Source of the DNA: Halichondria panicea
Taxonomy: Eukaryota; Porifera; Demospongiae; Suberitida; Halichondriidae
Reading direction: 5' to 3'
Length of the DNA: 64,000 nt
Assembly (NCBI RefSeq): GCF_963675165.1
Contig: NC_087377.1
Location: forward strand, 2,944,978 to 3,008,977
Shown: positions 23,363 through 34,500 of the stretch, piece after piece
How positions within the stretch are numbered: the stretch's first letter is position 1
Layout: the number at the start of each line of letters is the position of its first letter
The notes under the pieces: generated by a model
Databases searched by the model: none
Seen by the model: the letters and a program-made list of their open reading frames with translations, nothing else
Told to the model about the DNA's origin: nothing
Program-made: the position numbers and the translations under genes

Positions 23363-24179
23363 GCTCTTATCCTGCTAACAAATATTATTAGGAGTATTAT
23401 AAACTACAGCTAGAGATAATAATTATAACGATGTATATAACTGTTATACAGGGGCAGATCCAGGACTTTTGGAATTATAGGGGGGGCAATTGAAAGAAAC
23501 TTTTTTACTAAAAAAAAGGTCAACTGTTTTTTTAAAGCCAATCAGTGTAGCTTTTCTGGTCATGGGTTGATTGATAACTATATCAACAATATGACATACA
23601 TTAGCAGCTCTTTTTGACTCTAGCTTGTAACTAACAAAAAGCTATAGCGATTTAGTGCAAGGCTATATATACTCAAGATTCTGAAGAGACTGCAACAGCC
23701 TTCAATGTGAGTCAAACTAAAGATAGTTTGCTAATCTACGAATCAAAATCCAAGGGAACGTGGCTAGACGCCTATAGAAGCTGTTAGTGTTCGTCACATT
23801 GCAACCGTTAAGCAGTTACAGCTGGAACACACACACATACACACATCACACACAGTCAGCTTTACCGTATCCCTTGTGCGGCTACGCCTCGAGGCATAAT
23901 CACATTAATATTAGCTGCACCTCTAACCACAGAGCCCAGCTTGCTGCAGAGAAGAGCTGGGAAGCCAACAAATGCATAACCTATAAGTAAGGGCTATACA
24001 ATCTGATTGGTGCTCAAGTGCATTACGCAGTGGGGTATAGGAAGCACAGGTGCTCAGGGTGCTGGAGCACCCCCTTATCTCAAGCTACCTTACCTACTTG
24101 CTCCATGAAGTTCAGCTAGCTAGCTTGTAGTCGAGCTATACTAGCTATAGTTACTGAGCTAGCTATACTAGCATAGTTA
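23363..24179. other. Repeat fragments between genes
   Basis: W-type left end near 23448 (CAGGGGCAGATCCAGGAC), a family E-related copy at about 23750-23905, and a fragment near 24040-24080 with GTGCTCAGGGTGCT. No gene found. Confidence 0.45.
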
Positions 24180-24184
24180 CGTAC

Positions 24185-24559
24185 CAGGGGCGTAGGCAGG
24201 AATTTGAGGAAGGGGGGGCTGAGCTGTTCGCGCCAGAAACTACTTGGCGCGGAGCGCCGAAAATTCCGGTGACCGGAAGCCACACCCCCTAATTAATGAC
24301 TCATTGCGCATGTGCAAGAAATAGCCACACCTTGCTTCAATTAATAATACTGCTAAAGCTAGCTAGCTTAGTTGCACTAAAGAATCAAAGTTACTAGTAT
24401 AGTATAGCTAGCTCTTGGACATGCTGTTTGTCTGCCACTAATCTATACCAGTAATTCCCAGGCTGAAGACTCATCAGAGAAGGTGGGGCTCTTAGTGTAG
24501 TTTTTGCAGAGAAAGGGGGGGCTCCAGCCCCCAAAGCCCTCCCCCTCCCTACGCCCCTG
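24185..24559. mobile_element. CAGGGGCG-ended element (family W), 375 bp, exact 5-bp duplication
   Basis: Ends CAGGGGCGTAGGCAGG and CCCTACGCCCCTG. CGTAC occurs directly on both sides (24180-24184, 24560-24564). Confidence 0.85.
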
Positions 24560-24603
24560 CGTACACAGTACAAAGGTCAGCTAGATGAACCACATCGTAG
24601 ATA

Positions 24604-24996
24604 CCGTATATGCTCGATCAGAGGCCGCTCTTGTATAAAGGCCGCACTCAAATAGTAGCCTCCCTTGCTAGCAAAATGAAACATTTAGTAGCCGCTCTCA
24701 AATAGTAGCCTCGGTGAACTTTGACTCTAGCATTTCTGCACGTGGCAGCCAAAAAAATTATTACTAGCAGCTAGCTACATGTACGTAGCTATGAGTAGCA
24801 GCTTGTTAGTGCTTCACAAAGACTTTCTCATGGCAGAGTTCAAGTTTATGCAGGTGAAAACAACTTTTGATGACAAACTAAATTATATGGAGCTAATAAA
24901 CGCCGCTCTTGAACAGTGGCCTCTCTTGAATTGTAGCCTCCTCTTCCAGCAAAATGAAACATTTAGTAGCCGCGGCTCCTGATCAAGCATATACGG
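24604..24996. mobile_element. CCGTATATGCTYGATCAG MITE, copy 2 (inverted)
   Basis: Inverted copy of 22819-23209 with TA on both sides. With copy 1 it makes an inverted pair separated by about 1.4 kb. Confidence 0.8.
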
Positions 24997-25030
24997 TATA
25001 TCTTATAAAGAGCAAGCACATTGCACATAT

Positions 25031-25427
25031 CAGTGGCGGATCTAGAAAAAGTGGTAGGTATATAGGTGCTGAGGAAGAGAGGTAAGGAGTATTTCGTGTG
25101 ATAGCGTGATAAAATTGGGGTTACGCCCCTTTTGACGTCATTTCCGGTGGGTGCGGCATCAATGTGACAGTAATAATTTTGCAGAGCATGCACTCTGTAT
25201 TTACTTGTCGAGTCTAGCTACTGCAGTGCAGCTTGTCGAGCTTTTATCGTAGCTTTTAAAAGACACTACTGTAATAGATAGGCCAACAGCTATACTTAGC
25301 TAGCTAGTATACCAAGTCTAAGGGTGACTTCCACAGCCAATGAGTGAGACACATGCAAAGATAATTATTTGTCCAAGGTCAGGAGGGTTGCTTGAGCACC
25401 CTCTGCTACCTGCTAGATCCGCCCCTG
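25031..25427. mobile_element. Family W element just upstream of the death-ZU5 gene start
   Basis: Ends CAGTGGCGGATCTAG and CTAGATCCGCCCCTG; flanks CATAT and CATCT agree at four of five bases. Its right end lies 27 bases before the proposed ATG at 25455, so it may contribute to the promoter or 5' UTR. Confidence 0.65.
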
Positions 25428-25454
25428 CATCTTTGAAACACAATCGAATCTGCA

Positions 25455-25509
25455 ATGGCAAGTAAACAAGCAAGTCTCCTCTCATTTTTTGAAAAAGCTG
25501 ACATAAATG
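25455..25509 (+). CDS. Start exon with PIP-box-like motif
   Basis: MASKQASLLSFFEKADIN with donor AATG/GTAAGT. Phase 1 joins to exon 2 as GQRKILL. QASLLSFF fits QxxLxxFF of PCNA-binding peptides. Similar starts also occur in transposase-derived proteins, so the motif could be inherited rather than functional. Confidence 0.6.
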
Positions 25510-28500
25510 GTAAGTTTCCATGAACAACAGCTACTAAAGAGGGTAGCTAGACTATAAATCAAGTGTAATTGGATCGTAAAATAGACATGCTGTCTAACTG
25601 CCAAATGTTCGTTTTCTTCACTGCGAAGATTGAAAACATTCCTCCGAAGTACAATGACACAATGTAGATTAAACAATCTTGTATATATTCATACCCACTT
25701 AACGTTGTACCTCCAGCCCACATTTAATTTTATTCATGGCTAACAGTTTACACAACTGCAAGTGTTAGTGATGTGGTGTAGAATGGAATGTGTGTGGGAG
25801 TTGCATAGTGTAATTATAAGGTCACTCAGTGTATTGAGCATCACCTATAGCTACACATGCATATATATTAATTAATTTGCTGACTCAACATGTAGGGCAA
25901 TTACTATTACATAACAATCACGTGCTACGAATATCAGCAAAATATGTGTACATGTAGGTACACTGATGCTCATTGCAGTGACCTTATACCAGAACTAACA
26001 AGCTATAGATACATAGAAGTGATCTTGCAACTGTTGCCTGTTGTTTTTATTAGCCATAAATTATAGGACTTCATGTATCTGCGTAATTCCTGACTCAGTA
26101 AAAATTACCAATCAATTCTCCTGCATGTCGTACCTCCTCTGGATCATCCGTAACAAACCCTCCCACTAGAGGACAACCTATCGGACATTATAGCTATATA
26201 TGGCACGGATTGAGAAACAACCTCCCACAAGCAGACCTTCTTGATTCCAGACAGAGGACAAGCTTCGTGCTCTACCCACTGACCAACTCTATGCAAAACT
26301 TCCTCTTATAGGTAGAGGTCGCTTGTAATGTATTGCTAATCACTGACATACTGCAAAGAATGCTTGATTTCAGCAAGTTCCTTAGGTTTTGAACTAAAAA
26401 TAGGATCCGTAAGACAATACATGCATGAACATACTATCTATAATTCCTTGATATGGCTATAAATAGTAATTGAATAAACCTCCCACCGGAAGACAACCTT
26501 AGAAAAGAGGACAAAAGCTCTGCTCCCAAAGTGTCCTTTATTCGAAGGTTCCACTATAAATTATTTACTAGCCTCATCCAGCTAGCTCCATGCACAAGGT
26601 GCACTATATACCGTGCATGAGTATAGTCTACATGTTCACTCACTTTGAGTCTTCTTGTAATTGCAATTGTTCATCCATTGAAATTTAATTGTTCAAACAT
26701 ACAACAGTCCTTTGCTGGCTATGAAACATGGATCGATTGCTCTGAGGTGTCAATTCCGCCCCCTTTCTTGAACAAAATATTTTGCCACACCCTGATTCCA
26801 AGAATGCATATGTTGTAACAAGGGCGTATTTTGCCCTCTGTGGTCATCACTATGCTCTGATGTCATCAGAGCATAGATTGGAATTAGATCCCATTTGAGT
26901 GTATTTAGCAGGGAACTATGAGCTATAGTACCGGTACTATAGATTGCTCTGGGCTACAAACTACAACATTGTACATATTGTATTGTGATTTACAAGAAGA
27001 TACACAATGATTGTCAATGATTGTAAAAATTATTGTAGCTAGATTGTTTGTCTAGTAATATAATAACAGAACTAGAATGAAAGAGAGAAGCTCTAGTTTC
27101 TTTTTTTGGCTTTGTTCGAGAGTAGTAGGAGACGCTCGTTTTTTGGGCAGTGTGCTGTGCTTTTTTGCTGCAAGGCTGCATGGGGGAGGAGCTGGATGTA
27201 TGGAAGTGCTGGGATTCTAGTTTTGGCTTCTTCCTAAAGTTCCTTTCTCTTTGTTCAAGAGTAGTATAGGAGCTGCTCGTTTGCTGGGCTTGTTTGCTGC
27301 AAATTATAGCTTAGGTGTCTTCCTTTCGCTTTGTGAGAGTAGTACGAGCCACTTGCCGCTATCTCTAAGAACCAGAAGCATTTCTTTACCGTGTACCACT
27401 GCCTGAAAAAGAGTGTTGGTGAGAGCATGCAAACACACTTACCATGGCAGTGTGAAGTTTATTATGGGATGGAACGTTAACGCTATACATGTACCGTACT
27501 CTACCGAGATTACGCCCACGTCCGAAATTACGTCCACCCCCACTTTTGAGTGAAAGTTCCTGCATATAGGCTAATTTGCCTCGAAAATACGCCCACCAGG
27601 AAGTAATGCATTTGTCAGTGAGCAAGTTGTCAAGAAAAGGTTTAGCAGTTTATTGTGTACGCTGGTTAGCTCTAAATATACATATAGCTAGATATAGCTA
27701 GATCCTATTTCCAAGTATAAGAGACAAGGACAATCTTCTCTGAATCTCTGTTGAATTAAGACTCTGACAGTGACAAGGAACAACCTTCTGATGCAGAATC
27801 TTGACTCTTTATATACCTAGCTACTTTATACCCATGCATTTACCATTGTTGTATATTCATTGTATTTCAAAAGCTGGCAGGCCTCAGACGCAGACAGAGA
27901 AAAATAGTTTCTTAATGAGTGGGCTTAATTCGAGGCCTGTATAGCTGCTTTGTAGCATGCATTAGGGTGGGCGTAATCTCGGTAGAGTACGGTATAAGCA
28001 GTCCTAGGGGTTTGAGTATAGTTTTGTCCGTTGCATTGTCTGGCTATAATTATTCCTACTGCATAAATTAGCACTGTATCTAGCTATAATTCATAATTAT
28101 ACTGAATGCATATATCCTCTGGCCTCAGGACAGCGCAAAATATTATTGCAATCAGATGATGAAGAAGGTGAAACTCAGCCAAAACGTCCAAAGATTATAC
28201 AAGGTATGATCTGTTTATATACTCCGCAGAATTATCATGATTATTATACTTTTCATGAATAAATGTGTAATTTAATTATACATTAATTTTGGTTTTGCTA
28301 TCATGCCTCAAGCCACTGTTAATTTAGGATTGGCTCTCGGAGTGAAGAGTAATGATTTGAAAGACATTGAAGATGAATACTGTCATAACAAACGCCGCCT
28401 AATGGAGATGGTGGGCAAGCGTCTTGAAGTCACTGATCCAGAGCATCCAATGACATGGCCTTACATATGTGAATGTCTAAGGAGGCCTACTGTTGAGCGT

Positions 28501-31500
28501 AACGATGTAGCCGAGGAAATTGAAGACAAGTATGTGAGGACAGCAACTGCAGTTGCAACTCCTATATGTTGCAATTCCTATATGAGCAGAGTTCAAACGT
28601 GGGCGAATGAATGTGCATGATTGTGCATGAAATGCTAAAAATAGACGTTTCGCACTTCATGCAAATGCACACATTCCTCCGCCCACGTTTGAACTCTGCT
28701 AGCTACGTGCACTGATAGTGGAGTTGCATGCCTGCTCTTCTTTTATATGCCCTTGGTACTATATAGGTATATATACGCACACACATGAACTACCTCATGC
28801 AGAGTTTTATTTAAGTGCAATTTTAGAGAAGGAGAGTAGACACTTATCTAGAGAGTATATATTGTATAGAGAATGAAATAGAGAAGGAGATCTCATTTTC
28901 ATATGGATGCATATAAAACAAATAGCTTATTGGTTGGAATCAGTCTCTCTAGAACTCTGCTTTCGGATCAAGTGGCATATACGGCACCGGATGTAATTGT
29001 GGAAGGGAGGAGTTCGGGTTCATTATGTGTTTAGATCAGTGACTGCATGCATTTGGGTAGAAATGCTCAGAAAAAGCATGATCGAGCTATAACTTTGGTG
29101 GTTTTTTCGAAATAGACCTGTTTTGATAGCTAAATTTGTACGAGTGAAGTCAATACTTAGATGTAATCAACTTGGCGTACTATGTAATGATGTGGCTTTT
29201 GTTTCAGATTTGAGATAACAGCTGATATTACCTCAAGCGTTGCCGAAGATACAGTATGTTGCTATAATTATACTGTAGTCTTTCATGCAAATTGTACAAT
29301 AATTGTGAGAGTATTATAATTATACTGAGCGAACTTTTATTTAATGGCGAAACCTATCTAAGCATTAGATCCCATTTGAGTGTATTTAGCAGGGAACTAT
29401 GAGCTATAGTACCGGTACTATAGATTGCTCTGGGCTACAAACTACAACATTGTACATAAATTGTATTGTGATTTACAAGAAGATACACATGTAATAACAT
29501 ATTGTAGCTAGATGCTTTGTCTAGTAATATAATAACAGAACTAGAATGAAAGAGAGAAGCTCTAGTTTCTTTTTTTGGCTTTGTTCGAAAGTAGTAGGAG
29601 ACGCTCGTTTTTTGGGCAGTGTGCTGTGCTTTTTTGCTGCAAGGCTGCATGGGGGAGGAGCTGGATGTATGGATTCTAGCTTTGGCTTCTTCATAAAGTT
29701 CCTTTCGCTTTGTTCAAGAGTAGTATAGGAGCCGCTCATTTGCTGGGCTTGTTTGCTGCAAATTATAGCTTATAGGTGTCTTCCTTTCGCTTTGTGAAAG
29801 TAGGAAGAGCCGCTCGTTTCTTAATTGGAAAGTGTGCTGGGCTTGTTTGCTGCAAAACTGGGGGAGGAGCTGGATGTTTCCCTTTTGTGGGTGGAGCTAG
29901 GACTATAATTTTTTCCATCAAACTGAGGTGGAGGAACAGGGTTGACTTGAATAGAGACCACAGATTTAGTAGAGACACAGAGATGCCAACTTCAGATATT
30001 AGTTTTCAAAAGAATAATAATGCAGTTGCTAGGTTGGCTGTTTATATAGGTTGACTGTTGCTAAGCTAGTGCATTTCTAGTAGCCAATAGGTTTTGGGAT
30101 CTAAATCAGTTAGAACATGTGCATTTGGTATCTATGGTTATAGTGTCCCTCATCCCTCGAGCTTTGGGACACTATAACACATAGATACCTCATGCCCGTG
30201 TTCTAACCATAACTTAAATGTCTATTTCCTTAGAGTGTTATAGTCATCATAATTCGTACAGGTTATTGACGACAGAAGAGGAAAACAGCTAGAAGTAGAG
30301 GGAGCGATTGAGTTCGGACGTAGGTCTTCTGAAAAATCGATGAAAGGTGACCTTGTTCTTACCACTCAAGATTTACTGCAGACGTATAGAGGTTAGTCTC
30401 AGCCGCTCTTTGAAAGGGAAGCGTCGAGCAATTTAGTATCATGGTCAATTGCTGGCTCATATAATTATAATTAGACACTAAGATGTACATGGAAAGTACA
30501 TGGGAAAGTGCCTCAGAACAAATATATACACTATGGGACTTAGTGTACCTGCAACTTACTTAGTATAGTAGTATTCTGTTGTCAAGTATATAATTGTATT
30601 GTAGTTATAATTGTATTGTAGTCAAGCCTCGAGGGTAAGGTTTGCGCATGCGCACTAGTATCTAGACACTGTTTTGTCGGTGTCCATGTGATTTAGAAGC
30701 CCTCAACCACTTAATTTTAGTACCCTCGCCACGCTCGGGATACTAAATCAGTGCCATTGGATGAATCAAGTGCAAGTAAGAGTTTCTATAGGCTTCTAGT
30801 CATGTTTACTTGGATTTTAATTCGTGGATTTGCAAAATAATGCTTCGTTCTCGAGTTATGCCTAGTTTTGCTTACTTGGAATGCCATTGCAGCCTTTTCA
30901 GAAGAGCATGTAGCCAAACTTGTTTACCGAGTGTTGCTACTCTACTTAGTAGTTAACTCTGCACTAGAACGCTAGCTATTGGTAGCTGCAAGAGTGAGAA
31001 AAGAGCTACAAGGCTCTGCTAATGCAGCCATTAATTTTAGACTTGAACTTTTGGCATCGATCGTTTTTAACAACAATCATGGTTGATCATTACCCACTCC
31101 TTGAGTTTACATGCAGCAAAATTAATTGTTCAACATGTCATGTGTATAAAAGCTATTAGTAGCTTTATGTTATGTAGCTTTGGCATCTCCACCGAGGCAT
31201 CAGCACCCGCGGTGCTTTCATTATTACAGCTTACCTAACACAAGTCATACTTAAATTGTTTGGAGCTCCATAGTCTCAATTCCAACTCTTATGCTCATGC
31301 CAGTTTATGGTTTGTTATCTATTAGTCCATAGATAGTAGAGGAAGGGGATTGGAAACGGGATCACGTGAGCTTATGCTTGCAACGTAAGGCCTCTGGGAC
31401 CGTGCGCGTGGCAACAATAGACACCTTGAGGTGTGATTTTACTGGTTTTGAGGTCAAGAGAAGCTTTTGAAAAGAAGCAAATGAGAGGATACTAGGTAAG

Positions 31501-34500
31501 TAAATGTATGAATAGCCCTAAAATTTGTCTTGAGGCATGGCTAGGTACAAAAATGAAACATTATTACTAGCTAGAAGTCATGTTCACTCTTGGTAGCACA
31601 CAAAATTTGAAGATTTTACAACACTTAGCTTCTGCTTTTTATTTGTGGGGTAAGAACTGACTTATGAATTGCATCTATTGTAAATGAATGGTCACAGTAG
31701 TAGTACATGATGGTAGTTTATTGCTTCAGCTATATATTGGAAGTGGGGATATCATACTTCTCGAGTTATTGACCGATTTGTTGATTTCCACTAGCCATCT
31801 TTGCGGGGTAGCATCTCCATAACTAAGCTGAATTTATATTCGAGACTCGGCAATATTAAAGATCAATGTCCTTATTATTGCTTCCAATCCATTAGATTTT
31901 GAAAATCACTATTCATGCTCTGATTTTGTCACCGCAGTGTCGATGTGTGGCAAGAACTTGGACTGAGAAATCACTGGAGAACATTGATAATTCATGTATA
32001 ATTATGTTTAGATCCTGCTTATACCTTTTATTGATTGTTCATTGTTGTCTATGCATGATCATAAGCTTGCTTAAGCTTTTAGTTTAGCATAAACTGCCAT
32101 TAGTGCACAAAAAGTTTATTGCAAGCTCAGCACTTTAAGCTGCATCCATGGTCGCGGCTATAATTGAGGACAGTCCGTGTGAAATAGTGCTAATTGCCTG
32201 TGTTTCCAATCCCCTTCCTCTACTATCTATGATTAGTCATAGTAAAGTAGATTTTCTTTAATGCCCTAATACGTATTGCTGACATTTCCTACTGCATACG
32301 TATATACAGATCCTCTAGAGCGCAAAAGATTATTGGGAGCAGGTGAAGAAGTTGAAAGTACTCTGTCCAAGCGTCCAAAGAATGATGCCACTATTCAAGG
32401 TATGATGAGACAGCAGAATAAACATGATTACTAGTCAAATTAGAACGTATACATCTGGTTTTGGTGAAAATATGCAAACTTAAGACCATTGTACTTATGT
32501 TTCTCATGTACATGATTTTCCTGTGAATTCGTTTCATGGTTCACAGAATTTTGCTATACATATGTAACCATGCATGGCCTTGATCTCTTTGTGTTTAATG
32601 TATATAGAGCACTTATTATTATTTCTGTGGCAGAATATAAAAATAACATAATATTATTTTCGTATATCTATAGGAGAATCTCTTGTGGAAATCACTAACA
32701 AATCTATGAAGTTCAGCAATTTTGGAATTAAGATTTCTGTCCTGGAAAATTCGCTGCCTGAAGGTATCGATACGTGTGTCTTACACATATCCTTCGAGTT
32801 ATCCACTGACTTTGAGATTCCCGCTAACTCTGAACTAGTCAGTTCAATTTATCGTGTGAAATGTGAGCCCAAAGTACAGTTTAAGAAGCCTCTCACCTTG
32901 GAAATACAGCACTGTGCGAGTTTAAACTCTGACCATCAACAAAGGCTTGTCTTTGCTCGAGCAACAGATCAAAATAAAAAGTTTGAGATCCTGGAGGGTG
33001 GTCACTTTCCTATTAGTGAACGCCATGGATCCATCCAGCTTACTCGTTTCAGTCGCCTCGGTGTTTTACTTCGTAAAGTATTTGGCCTTCCAACTGAGAA
33101 GATGTACAGTGCATTGCTGTTCAGAAAGAACTCGCCCTATCACACAATTGACGTGAAATGTGTGGTATGTCAGGATCTAGCAACTCATGTAAAGGTAGGT
33201 TTCCCAGTAAGTGCATGTTACATAATTATGAGCTTTTATTATTGCAGGTAATTAGAGAGGAGTTGGAAAAAGATAGATTCACAAAAGAAATGGATCTAGA
33301 TCAAATTCAATTTGAAAATGCAGTAGACATGGAGCTGCATTCAGAGAATTCTGAGCTTTGGACTGTTACTAGGGTAAAACCCACTGTGAGTTATATTAAC
33401 ATGCAAAAACAATAGACTGGTGTGACTGTTACATGCGTGTATATATAATAGTACGTATTATATGCTTGCTTGTAGCTGTCCAGAGATCAAATTGAGGGAT
33501 ACTCAAGAGTGGTGAATTCTAATAGACAACTTGGAGTTATTCCAGCCATCCATTATAGGTTTAACCTGAAAGAAATTGTTGTTTCTGAATCAGTAAACTT
33601 TTTGCTGATGAACACCGATGTAGATGAAGAGAGCCATCATTTGACCCTACGTATTTGCTGTAAGTAATCTACTGGTATACATAATTATGCCTCGATGCGC
33701 ATGCGCAAGCGAGATATACGGTAGTGTGTTTGTGTGTCTGTGTGTCTATATATGTGTGTGTGTGTGTGTGTGTAGACTGCTACAGCTGCTCAAGGATGAA
33801 TCAAGTGCAAGTAAGAGTTTCTATAGCCTTCTAGTCATCTTTACTTGGATTTTAATTCGTGGATTTGCAAAATAATGCTTCGTTCTCGAGTTACACAGGA
33901 AAAATATCTAAATTTCCTATACTTTCAGGATAGTACAAAATTTCCTGTAGACTTTCCTTTATGAATCGTACACATGTCCTGAACTTCTTCAGGAATAGTA
34001 AAGGAAACTATATACAGGAAACGTTGCACTATCCTTTGTAAGTAGGTTGCAGGACACTTGCAGGAAATGTGCAGATTTTAAGGGCTGCACTGTAGCAGCA
34101 CTGTAGCAGGAAATTTCAATATTTTCCCTGTGTTATGCCTAGTTTTGCTTACTTGAATGCCATTGCAGCCTTTTCAGAAGAGCACGTAGCCAAACTTGCT
34201 TACCGAGTGTTGCTACTCTACTTAGTAGTTAGCTCTGCACTAGAACGCTAGCTATTGGTAGCTGCAAGAATGAGAAGAGAGCTGCAAGGCTCTGCTATAA
34301 CTCTTTCCTTGGCAATCTGTTGTAGAAATTACAACAACGGTAACGAATCGTTATGATGAATTAGATGAAGTTGTATGTGAGCTCCTCCCTGACAAACAAA
34401 CTGTAGTCTAGGTAAGGGCCTTATCAGTCAAGTAGGCTAAAAATCTGTGTCCTTTGATGTAAGCTTTGATGTCTCTTTGTGCATATGTAGTTAAAAAAAA

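Noticed and set aside
34330..34412. Exon-like ORF as last exon of the death-ZU5 gene
   Set aside because: It lies inside an inserted element, and splicing exon 8 (ending T) to it creates TAA at the junction; the exon at 37034 fits better.
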